DNA of 64,000 nucleotides from Tetradesmus obliquus (lineage: Eukaryota > Chlorophyta > Chlorophyceae > Sphaeropleales > Scenedesmaceae), in NCBI GenBank assembly GCA_030272155.1, contig CP126204.1, forward strand, positions 2,781,501 through 2,845,500, read 5' to 3'. Of the stretch, positions 10,109-23,640 are shown in pieces; the first letter of the stretch is position 1; each line of letters starts with the position of its first letter. Below the pieces are notes generated by a model, which saw nothing but the letters and a program-made list of their open reading frames with translations, was not told where the DNA came from and searched no databases. Made by a program: the position numbers and the translations under genes.

Positions 10109-11159
10109 AGAGGATTTTGTGCAGCGCCGTTGTGAATGTTACCAACTGCTGTTGCTGAGTTGTACTCAACGCCTTGTTTACGCTCCCAGCAGACGTTCAG
10201 CTTATCATGCAATGTGCACATTACATCCCGCAAGCTTTACACGCAGCAAATGGCACACATGAGCCACCTGGCATGCACGCAATGCTGCTTCCTCCATCAG
10301 CATGTAGCTGGCTGGCTGTTACTACTGGCCCACTGGCCCAAACCGCCTGAAATGCTGAGCACAGTCAGACCCCCCTGGAACTTTTCAATGCAATGGCACT
10401 GGACAGACCACGGTGTGAATGACACGCCTATCACACTACTACGAGTGCTAAAACACGACTGCTGCAGTCACGTGTTGTCCAGAGCACTCAGCACGCAGGC
10501 TGCAGCTACTAGCTGCAGTAGTACCGCAGGCAATACCATATCGAATGACATCATTGCAGGACAATCGGCGTGCTGTAGAAACCATTATTGCCTTCAATGT
10601 ACGATGTGAAAACTTGTTGAACTAAACAGCACCCTAACAAGTGATAAGAATGGTCCAAACTGCGCATTGTCATGGATAATGGGACATTTGCACTGCAACA
10701 TGTGCAACACACAGAACTTTTGTAGAACCTCATACCAGTGCATGCTGCAGTATCTTAGCAGCTGCTTTGAAACCAATCAGCGCGTTTTATTGCTGCTGTC
10801 CATCCCCATTTTACCCCCGCCCTTGTCCCATACTGCTATGTTGTCGTGGCTGCAACTGCCACGGTTGGTGGCATGCTGCCGCCGGCTGCTTGAGGGTTCC
10901 ATGTCTTTGGTGGTCCAAAAGCCTAACAACCCTGAGTTGTGCATAGCTGCAAGTGTGGATGTCATGTAGCAGGTGGCCTGGTTAACAACTCATTTTGTGT
11001 CCTGCAACGGCTGCAGGACCGCCACATCCACCGCCTTCCTTGTTCAATGCCTTCCCCTCGCTGCATCGGCTGTGCAACATCCGCTGCCGTTGAAGCGCTT
11101 GCCGTTTCTCATGGCTGTGTGTTGCTGCATGCCGCAACACACTGCTGCAGCCCTGCAGC
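10109..11159. other. Intergenic, no gene recognised
   Basis: Between the cob fragment and the aquaporin stop I see no family-like reading frame on either strand. Base composition returns to the local average immediately after the NUMT. It probably includes the aquaporin 3' UTR. Confidence 0.5.
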
Positions 11160-13517
11160 TCAGCTCATGCCGTCGCCGGCCCTGCCAGGCGCTGCGCGGC
11201 CCACGGGTGCGCGGCCGTATAGGAAGATGGCCATGCCAGCCGCCAGCGCGCCACCAAAGAACTCCGCAAAGATGTAGCAGAATGAGATTCCCACGTTGCA
11301 GGCAAACACCACAGAGGGGCCAATGGTGCGTGCAGGGTTCAGGCTGGCGCCAGTGTATGGGCCACCTGCACATGCACAGGGTGCAAGCAGGCATTGCATT
11401 GATAGTGAGCAGTAAGGCACAAGTTAGACATTCTCTACAGCACCAGCAGATGCATTGCACCAACTTGTGCCGACGTGCCTTTGTTTCTATGGTGAAAGTT
11501 CCATGCATCGCAGGACAGTGCTTGACCTCAGGCCAGTAAGGCACAAGTTAGACATTCTCTACAGCACCAGCAGATGCATTGCACCAACTTGTGCCGACGT
11601 GCCTTTGTTTCTATGGTGAAAGTTCCATGCATCGCAGGACAGTGCTTGACCTCAGGCCAGTCTGCAAGTTGCAGACTCACCAGTGAGTGCAGCTGCGTAC
11701 AGCGACAGGCCAATAGCCAGTGGGGCTGTGTTGCCGTGGCCAGGCTTGGCCACTGCTGCAGCATAGACTGTGGCAACCAGCAGGAATGTCATGAACACCT
11801 GCATGACAGCATTGCAAGCACTTAGCCTAGCTGTTGCATCATGAAAGGCACGTCACTCCATCAGCTCCCTCTGCGTGCTCATATCGCTGAGATGGCGACT
11901 GGACCCACGTGCTGCTGACATGTTGAAAACGCCTGTATCAACGGCTGACCAATGTACTGCCTGCAGGAAACTACCGCCAGCATGCACACTTGTCCCCACC
12001 ACATAGGCACATGCAGTTTCCTGCTGCTCCTGCAAGCGTTGATGTGGAAAACTGCAGTGCCATGTACCCACCTCCCACCAGAACAGCTCTCCATTGGTGA
12101 CATCGGGGCCAGGGCCGAAGCAGCCAGGTGCGATGGTGCCTGTCCTGTATGTGGATGCGATGTGCAGGCCAGGGATGAGGCCAGCGTAGATCATTGAGCC
12201 AAAGATGGAGCCAAGAATCTGTCGGCAGCACAGGGTAGCACAGCAGCAATGAGGAAGCAGGAATTTACAAAAGAGGTGTTCAGGCAGTGCATGAGACAGC
12301 AACATACAGAGGCACAATGTACAGCGGACACGAGCACCAAGCACGGAGCAGCAGGCAGCTTCAGCCGGCGCGACTGTCAGCAGAGTCCGCACTACATCTG
12401 CCTCTTCCTGGGCTGCGTCTACGTCCAATAAGGCATTGGATAAGGCTGCTGCTGCTACTCGGCTGGCTGCTGGCTGCACATGCACCCACCTGCATGATCA
12501 TGTACAGCAGGCCCTTCCACCACTTCATGTGGCCAGTGCACATCAGCGCAAAGGACACAGCCGGGTTGAGGTGTGCGCCTGATACATTGGCGAAGGCATA
12601 GACTGCAGAGCGGCAGCAAGACATGAAAGTTCTCAGCAGGTGCGTGTCGGCTGCCCCTGCCACATTAAAGTGCACCCCTAGTCCATCAGGGAGCCCATGA
12701 CAGCAGAGCAATCATCGTCCTGCAAGCACACATGCCCCTGTGCATACAACAGTGCACCGCCGGTGTCTGCGGCAGACAGGTGCTTGTCCTGTAGTGGGGG
12801 CCTGGTTGCTGCACCTCTCCCACAGTTTGTCAAACACGCCCTGCACTGTTCATACTCACTGATGGCAACCAGGGCAAAGCCGTTGGCTGCTGGTGCTGTT
12901 GTGTCCTTTGGTGGCGCTGCACCGCCGAAGATCTGGAACAGCAGCGTTCCCAGGAACTCAGCGATGAGGCAGCGGAACAGCTCAGACTTGATCTGGCCTG
13001 TGTGGGTCAGCACACGGTTGACATGCTGCCTGCAGGATGCAAGTAGAGGAAGGAAAGAGCAGTTGGCAGGCAGGGACATCAGCTCAGGTTTGCAGGAGTC
13101 GACTATGACCAGGTATGCACAGGAACGAACACATCAGCTGCAACGTGCTGTATATTGTGTTGCTGCACAGTGCAGCCCGCACTCCACTGCACTTGCACGC
13201 TGTCCTCTGTTTTCAACACAGCAATTGCTGTTCGCAAACGCAGGCTACGTGCAGCAGCTGCCTGTTATATGCCAATGCAGCAGCTGCTGCTTGACTCACA
13301 GGACACCAATTTTGTCTAGGCCATTCTCAATCATCACTGGCAGCAGGTCATGGTCATCGTAGCTCTTTGCTGCTGCGCCGCTGTTGCCCTCCTCCAGCTG
13401 CGCTGCTGAAGGGTCAGGTGCTGTGCCTAACAGGCCCCTCTCCTCGCTCTCTTCTTGCAGATAGCTGCGGCCGTAGGTGGCCGTCTTCAGCTCGATGCGG
13501 GACAGCCCGTCCGACAT
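11160..13517 (-). CDS. Aquaporin (MIP-family water/solute channel)
   Basis: Six exons: 13517-13300, 13029-12860, 12602-12490, 12218-12072, 11798-11681 and 11365-11160. Phases are consistent and the total is 972 nt (323 aa). A hydrophilic N-terminus (MSDGLSRIELK...) precedes six predicted membrane segments. Both signature loops are present: SGAHLNPAVSFAL in exon 3 and TGASLNPARTIGP at the exon 5/6 join. Helix 1 is FRCLIAEFLGTLLFQIFGG and the loop-C region has PGLHIASTYRTG. Exon 1 carries Glu/Asp-rich cytosolic sequence. Aquaporins form tetrameric pores for water or small neutral solutes; the exact substrate cannot be told from the sequence alone. The gene reads away from the U-box gene, which lies upstream on the same strand. 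Confidence 0.92.
11411..11661. repeat. 124-bp tandem duplication inside aquaporin intron 5
   Basis: Two essentially identical copies (11411-11534 and 11535-11661) begin AGTAAGGCACAAG and end GGCCAGT. They lie wholly within the intron between exons 5 and 6 and do not include a splice junction. The near-identity implies a recent event. Confidence 0.95.
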
Positions 13518-14869
13518 GATGCCTCCTGCTTGAAAGCTGGAGCTGCCTGTGCAGTGTGGCAAGAGCCAATATGAGCAGTTGGGTTGGGCGAGTGGTTGCG
13601 TATTGTTTGTAAAACTTTGAGGTTGCTGTTTCATTTTCCCCCAATCACGCTGAACAATGGTACGGGCCTTTGTTGAGCAGAAAAGCACCAAACTGTGTCG
13701 TCAAGCTGCTGGTTACCCGCGTAGCTGGTTGCTTACCTAGTGCTAAAAGGTTGTTGTGTGTGGGTTACTTGATAAGCTTATGCACAAAATAAGCGCTACT
13801 GAAGGCCTATGTGTCCTGCTGGCTCGAGTGCGTTTGACTGACAAAGCGGCGTGCAGTCGGCGCAACACCACAGTAAAAAACATTGAAGCTGTCGGTCTTT
13901 CGGTTCTGAAGAGGTGAGTAAACTACAATCAGAGGCTACAGCTTGTCATGACAGTCAATGTTTAGGTCAGTTCCTGTCGATGGACACATCAGGCTTCAAG
14001 ACCAGAAACAAGCGCTTAGAATTTACTTCTACGCGCACAACAACCAGTTGTTGCACTCCCAGTTACGCGCCATCGTAAAAACGACCAGCAGTACAGTACG
14101 GCCGCATAAGTCATCAGTTGTGCCGCACCATGGCAAGCGCTGCGACCTACTAAACTATGTTCAGGTAGCAGTAGCTTGGCTTTGACAACTTGCAGATGAC
14201 AAATATAATGGCACAATGTATAGCAACACGTGCACGGAGGTGCCACACCTGTCTCAAGCTAAACAGCAAAACTACAAGCCTGCGATCGCAAAATGCCGCA
14301 TATGCTGACAGCATCATGATGATCTGCTGGCAGCACAGCAGCTCAACACACGCTAGTTGAAAACCTGCAATCATGAAAGAGACAGGTCCACACCTGCCAG
14401 CCGACCGAGTGGATCAGAAGTCCAGCCCGTGCAATTGCAACCAAAAATGCCTGCTCGCGCAAGTGAGTAGTGCAACAAAACTTAACAGGCATGCAGCTGT
14501 ACACCCAGAATACCTGCGCATACCTACATACATGAGTAGCAACTGCTATAGCACTTGCCCACCAAAACAGGGCAGCGACGACCTAGCTGATCTAGCTACC
14601 CCTGCCCCCAGCACAAGACAAAAAACCTACTCCTACTCAGCCCAAACACATGTGCACGTTGCGATGAACACACATCTGCACACACTTGATTGTGAACGAA
14701 ATCTACGAAGCAACAGCGAATCCACGCACCGTACAACGTCACCTGCAGTTGCACTCGTCACCTGCAGTTGCACTCAAACCCTCAAGGACGCATCAGTTGT
14801 CCCACACATGACAACCACAGCAGCTGCCACTACAAAACCTGCATCACACCACACACCGACACGCTACTC
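13518..14869. other. Aquaporin upstream region and U-box 3' flank
   Basis: No credible coding region. A 186-codon plus-strand frame near 14,373-14,933 is Thr/Ser/His-rich, begins without context and overlaps the U-box gene end; it looks like chance. Confidence 0.5.
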
Positions 14870-15678
14870 TCACAGTCCAGCCCTCAATAGGTATAACAAC
14901 GGCCCGACACGCGCCACCCGCAGCAGCAGGTGATTGCCACCAGCCACGGAGGCAACAGCAAGCGTACCAGCAGCAGCACCCCTCAATGCCCTACCAAGCA
15001 GCACGTCCAACCCCTTCCCACCTCTCCAAGCCACCAAATGCCTCTTGCTGCTGCTGCTGCTGCTGCCGCTGGGCCCTGCCCTACCCCGCTGAGCAGCATC
15101 TGCTGCTTTGCTGCAGGCCCCATCTGATGCCTGCAACCCAGCAGCTGCTGCGTCCTGCAAGCAGCCGCCGCCCGCCAGGTCATTTCCTGCAAGCTGCTGC
15201 TGCACCTGCACCTGCGCCTCCAGCCCCTTCAGCCGTCCTGCAAGCACCACCAGCTGCTGCTGCACCTGTACATTGCCGAGCTCTATCAGCGACGCAAGCA
15301 CCTCAAGCGCTCCGCCCAACCCTCCAGGCAGAGACAGCGCTGCTTCGTCATCTGGACTGGCAGCAGCAGCAGCAGATGCCGCAGCACGTGCCAGCAGCAG
15401 CTGGCACAGCTGCTGTGCCAGGTCAGCTCCATGGCTCATGCCCTGTAGCATGCGCACTATCGCGCTGGGGCTCAGGCAGTGCTGCCGCTGCACAAAGTCT
15501 GCAAGCTTGCCAACAATGACAGGGCTGTGCTGCACAGCCGGTGCTGCTGCTGCTGCTGTAGGCTCCTGGTCATGCTGCTGTTGGTTGTCAGGGTCTCCCT
15601 GATGATGCTGCGGCACTGCTGCAGCCTCCCCACCCTGCTCGCTGCCTGCTGTGCCCTCCGCCGCACTCGAACTGCTCG

Positions 15679-15710
<32 letters not shown>

Positions 15711-16771
15711 GAGGTCCAGCAGTCCAGGCACAGCTGCAAGTACTCTGCCTGCTGCACTTGCTCCTCTGCCTCTAGCAGCAGCCTGTAAAACACATCAGCT
15801 GCTGCATCAGGCAGCCCAGCCAGCAGCAGCTCATTGCCAAAGTACTTTAGCACAAGCGCATCATACGCGCTGCCTTGGTGCGCTGCCAGGTACTTTGCAA
15901 AGTCAAAACTCATGCCTGGGATGCTAAATGACAAGCCGCCGCTGCCTGCAGCTGCAGCAGCAGCACCTGGCGCTGCTGCAGGCCCTGCAGTAGCCTGCTG
16001 CTGCTGCTGAGGGCTGCTGCTGCTGCTGTCCACTGCAGTGACTAGTAGCTCTGCTGCCCTGCGCAGGTACCGCACAGGGTTGCTGCAGTGCGGCGCTGCT
16101 GCTGTCTGCACGCATGCGCGGGCAGTAGACTCGCGGTACTGCGCTGCTCTGCTGCGCATGGGGAAGACTGGCACTAGGTCCAGCGATGGCAGCACTGCAT
16201 TGCTGATGGGGTCTGTTGGCTGCAGGCCGTTGATGGCTGCTTGCACCAGGTGGCGCTGGATTGCTGCTTTTTCATAGACCTGGCCTAGGGCATTGCAAAC
16301 AGGGTCTTGGAACAGCCTGCAGGCACGCGTGGGAACCACGTTCAAGTGGCATCAGCGCATGGTGTCAGGTTCACCGCCTTGATTGACATAAGCATGGACA
16401 AGTGCTGGAGCGTGGACAGCAAGTCGGGTAGCTATGTATTGACATGAAGGCGCCTCGACCGACATCCTGCACCCAGCAACCATACCGCTCGAGGCTTGCA
16501 CAGTTCATGCAAAGTGCAGCTGTGTGATGGCCATGAACAAGCAGGCTAATGCTGTTGCATGCTGACACAGAACTCACCCCAATGTGATGGGACAGAGCAA
16601 GTCCGTAGGGGTGACGAATAGGTGCTCATCTGCCTCAACTGGTGAAAACGACTGCTGTCGTGCCAGCTGCTGCTGCTGCTTGAGCGGTTGCTCCTGTTGC
16701 TGCTTGCCAGCCGGACTTTGCTGCCAGTAAGGACTCGATTTAGCACTATTTTCCCGTTTCAGGCCAGTCAT
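14870..16771 (-). CDS. U-box domain protein (probable E3 ubiquitin ligase)
   Basis: Two exons (16771-16578 and 16316-14870) joined in phase 2 give 546 aa. The U-box spans roughly residues 55-130 and is split by the intron after LCPITLG. It continues LFQDPVCNALGQVYEKAAI, then RHL and TDPISNAVLPSLDLVP. As in the family, no zinc-binding Cys/His set is seen; the fold relies on hydrophobic and charged residues. The U-box binds E2 enzymes and promotes ubiquitin transfer. The rest is Ala/Gln/Ser-rich with a helical stretch around FAKYLAAHQGSAYDALVLKY. I see no Armadillo, kinase or WD repeats, so the substrate-binding part is unidentified. The start is the first ATG in frame (MTGLKRENS). Confidence 0.88.
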
Positions 16772-17299
16772 GCTGCTCCGCAAGCTTGCTGAGTGCACAG
16801 TGTGCGTCCTATGCTAGCAGTGCCTTGGTGATTGCGCTGTGTCAGTGATAGCCTGTCAAACACGATGGAAGAGCGATTGATGAACGATCAAGCCTAATTC
16901 ATACGGTGCTGACGGGAAAGCAGAAACGCCACAAACCAACTCCCACCATCAGCAGCTCATTGGCAAAAGCTCGCTACTTGGTAGTGACTTGATACAATTG
17001 CATGTATACGCCCGTAGTCCCTTGCTTGTTAGTGTTGCGGAATTGAGGACCCTGGCAATGACAGCAGGTCACACTGCAGTGTCACACCAAAGTGTCACCA
17101 TCTCCTGCCGTTATGTTTGCAGGGACTGCTGGCTACACCGCTGCACCTTCACAGCAGGGCGTATACAACCATTTAAGCCGTCATGATAGTTGTCATTCTG
17201 TCACTCTCGCTGCAGGTGCGGAAGTGTGCACAAGGTATGGCACAAGTGGCAACATTGGTCATCACCGCCCAGGCCGTGCAGCTGTTGACATGGCTGCTC
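16772..17299. other. Short intergenic region
   Basis: Upstream region of the U-box gene; no coding segment or repeat recognised here. Confidence 0.4.
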
Positions 17300-17640
17300 C
17301 AGCAGCGTGTTCAAGAAGCTGCTGTCCCGGCTGCAACAGCAGCAGCTCAGGGCTGGCGGTGCACCTTAACTAGTCCTCCACCAAACACCCTGTGGCAACT
17401 TTAGCCACCACCGCTTCTTCAACCCTGCGGGCGTTGGTATCGCCGCCAGCTGCTTCAGCAGGCTGCCCATGAAGCTGTCCCCCGGCTGCGCTGGCTGCTT
17501 GCTTGAAGTCGTCCTCAATCAATGCCCTGTGGCATCAATGGTCATCGCCGCTTTGAGCCTGTGGGTATCGCCGCCAGCTGCTTCAACAAAGTGCCCATGA
17601 AGCTGTCTCCCGGCTGCAACATGACCCCGTGTGTAATATT
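17300..17640 (-). repeat. Two to three echoes of the GT90 terminal exon in its 3' flank
   Basis: Copies of the last coding segment (SFMGSLLKQLAAIP..) with ~130-bp spacing occur near 17,560-17,620 and 17,430-17,490, and weakly near 17,310. They lie beyond the real stop codon at 17664-17666. At least one copy includes the region of the stop codon. Confidence 0.75.
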
Positions 17641-17663
17641 TGAAAGGCAAAAATGTGAGCGGC

Positions 17664-17861
17664 TCAACGCCGCTTTGACCCTGCAGGTGTTGGTATCGCC
17701 GCCAGCTGTTTCAGCAGGCTGCCCATGAAGCTGTCTCCCGGCTGCGACAGCAGCGGCTCCGCGCTGGCTGTGTACCTGAAGTACTCCTCCATGTCAGGCA
17801 ACAGCTGCTTGTACGCCAGAAGCACATACTTCCAGTAGAGCACCTGCAGCAGCAGCAGCAG

Positions 17862-17904
<43 letters not shown>

Positions 17905-20591
17905 TGGGCGCTGATTGCATGGCACCAGCTGCTTGTACGCCAGCAGCACATACTTCCAGTAGAGCACCTGCAGCAGCAGGCGGGTGCCAAACGCGTCATG
18001 TTGAGTGCCATCTTGGAGCTTGCACATGGCGTTGAGTAAGTTCACACACATCTGGACGGAGCACATGCTTCCAGTACAACACCTGCAGACAACACACAAT
18101 GTGCCAGCACATGTGATCGGTGGTCAGCCACGGCCAGTACAACAACACCTGCAGTGGCAGGCAGGTCTCAGCAGGCGGGTGTCAATCGTGGTCAACGTCA
18201 GCAACATCCTGCAGCCTGAGCATGGCATCACGGTGCTTCAGACACGTTTTGACTCAGAGCACACTACATTTCAGTTTTATGGGTCAGGTGTACAGGCACC
18301 CTCAGGCCGTGCTTGTTTCGTGCAAGGACGACTTTTGCAGGCCTATGCTAGCATGCACATGCAAGCACATACAGCTGTGCTGCCAATGCAGATGCAGGTG
18401 TGCACAACAGCATAATCACAGACTGCACTGATGCCAAAACTGACTGCTACTGCTGCAAGACCACGCACCCGCGCCTTGTAGGTGGTGTAGGTCAGCGCAA
18501 AGCGGTTGGCGTTGAACACAATGTGCCTGCTCAGCTCATCGTGCGCAAAGGCCCACTCAAGCCGTGGTACCAGGTCGTGCTCAGAAGTCTTGAAGATGGG
18601 CACGTAGTGGTGGAAAGGCCGCAGCGACCTGCAGGGGGCACAGCAGGCGCAGGCAACAGCGGGCCACTATGCTGTCGGCAGCAGCAAGCGACAGCGCTCA
18701 GACAACCAAGGGCAGCGCCGTGCTGCAGGCATAGCAGACAGCAAATGAAAGGAGCGTATGCGGTCAGCAGCTACTGGAAGTGGCAGCGCGCACACATGTA
18801 TTACCTGGCATGCATATCCGCAAGGCCTGCCCAACAGCTCTGCCAACATCGGTTGTGCCAGTGCAGCAGGAACAAACATGCATACACTCCCTTTTTTTGT
18901 TGGACTGCTGCCGCCTCACCTGTAGTAGTACTCCACCATGTTTGACTGCTGCTTGAAGACCAGGCTGTTGGTGGCCAGCAGGTTGGCCAGCCGGTACGCG
19001 GCAATGTGCCCATCCAGGTTCAGCAGCCACCTGCAGGCAGCAGCACGGCACACCAGAAAAACCTGTCAACGCAATCAGTAGCCCACCGGGTCACCTGACG
19101 GTAATCACCACTTACATCTGGCCATGCAGGAGAAACAGTGCCCATCCAGGTTCAGCGATGTGCAGCAATGTGCTGAGTCGGATCCAGGTTCAGCAGCTAC
19201 CTGCATCCCAGCGCTGCCGGAACATGAGCAATTTGCTTAAATCGCTGTACTGTGTGCAGCGATGTGCCAATCCAGGTTCAGCAGCCACCTGCAGCTCCAA
19301 GCAGCTAAGCACGGCGCAGCAAGCAGCTTACAAGCATTCTGCACAACAGCACCACGCAGCGCACGCACTTGTAGTTTGGCAGCTCCGCCATGGACACCTT
19401 GGGCAGCACAGGCAGCGAGCCGTTGCCGTCGCGCAGGACCGGGTCGCCTTCTATTTGGTCGGGCCGGTTGTACGGCTCAACGAGGCCTGCGGCAGCGCAG
19501 TGCAGGCAGCCAGCAGCATGCGTAACTCAGTTACGGGTTACAGGCTGATGTAGTGTTCGTCAACACCATAGTATTGCGCCGCAGTGCTGCTGCCTGTGCT
19601 GCTGCCCTCCTGAGCAGGCTGAACAGCAAGCTGGCACCACGCGGACCGCACCTGTAGGCATCTAGAGAGATGCCAGAAAAGCAGCAAAACGCGCCAGGCG
19701 CAACAATTTTGCTGGTTGGGGCCAGTCAAGAGCTGCCTTGCCTGCTGCTGTCCCCATGCACTGGAGGCCGCCCAGCTGTGAGCTGGGAGCTGCTGCCACT
19801 GCTTGCTCAGGGCTCGCTAGCATAATGGTAGTGCATCCGACTCCAGATCGGAAGGTTACAGGTTCGATTCCTGTGCGGGTCATTTTGGGGCGCCGACGCA
19901 CGCATCAGGCGCGCAAATATCGCGGCCCTGTGCGCGCGAAGGCACAGGTGTGTGTGCTACCTGGCCGGTTTTGCTGCAGCGCGTTGTAATCGGCCGGCGA
20001 CCTCGACATACCGGCTGCCACATCAGACGCCCTTGTACGAAGGTGACACAACGTTATAGCATTTTTTAAAAGTTGTTATAACATGGTTTGTAACACTGCG
20101 CCTCATCTCACCTGCATCCAGTAGTTGTGGGTAGCTGACCTGCGCCAGGCGAGCCACCAGGCTGCGTGCACACTGCGGAGGGAAGGGCATGCCGCCGCAG
20201 CTGGGAGAGCCCCTGCGCATCAGCAGCAGCACCACCAGCAGGTCGACACCAACACAGCGATGCACGTGCATTGAGCAGGAACCTGCCTCACCGCAGCAAC
20301 CCTGCCACTCCACCCACCTGAAGAAGGCCTTGGTGTTGCTGCTGGCCCAGAGCGCGTGCCGGTGCACCACCTCCGCATCTATTGCAATTATAGGCGCTCT
20401 AAAACCTATGCAAGCATATGCCTGCCGCAGCACTTCACCCACCTGAAGAAGGCTTTGTTCTTCTTGCTGGCCCAGGGCGCATGCCGGTGCACCACCTCCG
20501 CATCAGCGCGCCGCATCACAGGTCCCAGCAGGTCGGCCATGTTGGCCTCCTTGCTCAAACTAATAACAGGGGCAGCACACTCGCCTGCGGC

Positions 20592-20672
<81 letters not shown>

Positions 20673-20791
20673 GTAGCCCACAATCAATCAGCATGAGCTG
20701 CATTGCTGAGTGTCATCACAGGGCCCAGCAGGTCAGCCATGTTGGCCTCCTTGCTCAGGCTGATGACTGGCGCTGCACACTCACCTGCGGC

Positions 20792-20844
<53 letters not shown>

Positions 20845-21319
20845 GGTAGCGCACAACCATTCAGCATGAGCTGCATTGCTGAGTGTCATCACAAGGCCCA
20901 GGAGGCCGGCCATGTTGGCCTCCTTGCTTACACTAATCACGGGGGCAGCACACTCGCCTGCGGCAGCAGCATGTCACGTAACAATCAGCAATGTGTGGTG
21001 GGTTAGTTTGGGCCCAGCAGATCGGCCATGGCAGCCTCTTAGCTAAGGCTGATGACTGCCTCCAGCGCAACACACATACATAATTTGTCCTTCGTGTGTG
21101 CACTGTACAAACTGCAGCACACACTGCTGGCATCACCTATGAATAGTCTGGCCACAGCAGCTACTCACGGCTCATGGCCTGCTCCCTGTTGCACACCGGC
21201 GCGTCGTCCGTGTTGAGCAGGAACAGCACGTCAGGCAGCTCCAGCCCAAAAACCTCAACCGCAGCACGCATGGCGCGCACAAAGTCGGCCAGCTGAGGGT
21301 CGCACCTGCGGCAGCAGTG

Positions 21320-21377
<58 letters not shown>

Positions 21378-23442
21378 GCACAGCATACAACGTCAGCACA
21401 GCAGCACGCATGGCGCGCACAAAGTCGGCCAGCTGAGGGTCACACCTGCGGCAGCGACAACAGCAGCAGCAGCAACAACATACAATGATATCACCAGCGC
21501 TAGTGGCAGCACACCCCGTAACACGCATACGGCAAAAACCCCAGCCAGCACTTTCTTTGCTACTATGAAATGCATGCAACATCATTCTTACACCATGTTT
21601 TACAGCGCCATCAGCTGTCCTGGGCTCACCCCTCATTGCAGTCGGTCTGCAGCCAGACCTGATTTGCTGCAATGTAATGCATACCGTTTCATGTATCAAG
21701 CAATACCACACCCCCAGCAGCCTTTCTGTGCTCACCCCTCGTCGCAGTCGGTGTGCAGCGGCGCTGCGGCCCAGCCAGCACCTCTCCAAAGAGCAGTCAC
21801 CAGCATCTCATCCCGTGTTGAGTCACGCTCTTGCTTTCTTGCAGCACGTTCTGCACACATATCAAACATCCCTAGACCAATTGTCAACAAGCGGCCCTAC
21901 CGGCTCACCTCTCGTCGCAGTCGGTCTGCAGCGGCCCTGGCGGCATCAGCGGGAAGCGCAGCACGTTGCGCCGGATCTCCACCAGCCGCCGCGTGTTGGG
22001 CAGCTGCAGCGGCAGCAGCAGCAGTAGCGACGGCGGCGGCAGCAGCAGCAGCAGTACCATCATCAGCAGCAGTGGCAGAAGTAGTGTGCCACATGACAGC
22101 TTGAAGTCATCTTGTTACATTTTTGCTGTGTTTCAGATGCTGGCAGGAAAATTTAGCAGGATTACCCGCAGCGCTGGCAGCGCGTCGCAGCACACCCATC
22201 ACACGTGTGCTTGAGCACACGCCACGAGTGCTCATCCTAACGTCCACTCAAGCACATGCAACCCTCTGGCTCCTCACATTTGCGATCATGGGGTTGTGCC
22301 GCGCCTGGTCAAACAGGTCAGCCACGCTGGGCACGTACTCCAGCTGCTGCCAGAACAGCAAGTCAGGCTCAAGGTTGTCACTGCAGCAGAACAAGAACAG
22401 CCCAAAAGGATTCAGCAGCAGCAGCCACAGCATCAGCAAGGGCAGCAAGGTGGGTGTTAACAGGTCATTTTACACACTCCAGCTGCTGCCAAAACAGCAA
22501 GTCGGTCTCCAGGTTTTTGCTGCATTGCAAGCCAAGGAGCAGAGATCATGAGGACAACAGCAAGAACGGCAGCCGCCACATCAGTTGCAGGGAGCAGCTG
22601 TTGTGGTGAGTACATAGATGTATTGCTGCCGCCGCTGCTGTGCACGTCCTACCCATCACCTGCTGCAGGCACATCAAGCTACTGCTGGATACAGGCGCAA
22701 TGCAGCAGCACTGCTCCTGCTGCTGCTGCTGCTGCTGCTGCTGTAGCTATGTTGCTGCAGTGCTACCCCTTACCGAAGGATCTGGGTCATGTTAACGGTG
22801 TCCCACGGCTGCGGCAGCTGCATCTGCAGCATGTAAGAGAAGTGGTAGCTGTGTGTGGCGTTGCCGCTGCTGGCATTGTACGCTGCGGTGCCTGAGCCAC
22901 CTGCAAACCACACAGACAACAGACCACACAGCAGCCAATGCGCATCAGCAGCATGTGGGAGAAGTGATGCATATTCGTTGCATTGCCACTGCTGGCATGG
23001 TATGCTGCGCTGCCTGATTCACCTGCAAACGATCGTTTGCACAGAGAGAACAGACCCAATATAGCCAATGCACATCAGCAGCATCTGTCAGCAGTACATC
23101 TACATCCGCTTGAAGTGACAGCTGCTGGTGAGGCCGAAAACGCCTCGCTGGCTTATGCCACATAGTCAGCCCCTTCAGCATTTCAAGCGATGCACACCGC
23201 CACAACTTGTGTGCTGTTGATGTTGTTGCTCCCAAGCCCAGCATGCTATGCAATGCTTCAGGCTGTAGTAAACAACACACAACATCTGCTGCACCGCGCC
23301 TCACCGCTCCTGGGCCCGCAACAGCTGTCGCTGCTGTTGGCACTGCTGCTGTCAGCCAAAGATAATATAACGCAGCTGCATCTGCAGGTCCTGCACCATG
23401 CCCAGCTCGCAGCATGTTACCAAAACCACCAGACCATGCATG

Positions 23443-23497
<55 letters not shown>

Positions 23498-23584
23498 TGC
23501 TGCCACACCTGCTGATGCTCTAAACATCACACAGTCAGAGATCCCACCTGCTTCACTTCTGTAGCCCATCCAAGGGGGCCTCCA

Positions 23585-23640
<56 letters not shown>

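Noticed and set aside
13958..14933. Plus-strand frames of 75 and 186 codons
   Set aside because: Codon use and composition are unlike neighbouring genes, and the second overlaps the end of the U-box gene.
19540..19660. Possible extra GT90 exon (VRSAWCQLAVQPAQEG...YYGVDEHYISL) on the minus strand
   Set aside because: It does not keep phase between exons 8 and 9, which join perfectly without it; in the required phase it contains a stop.
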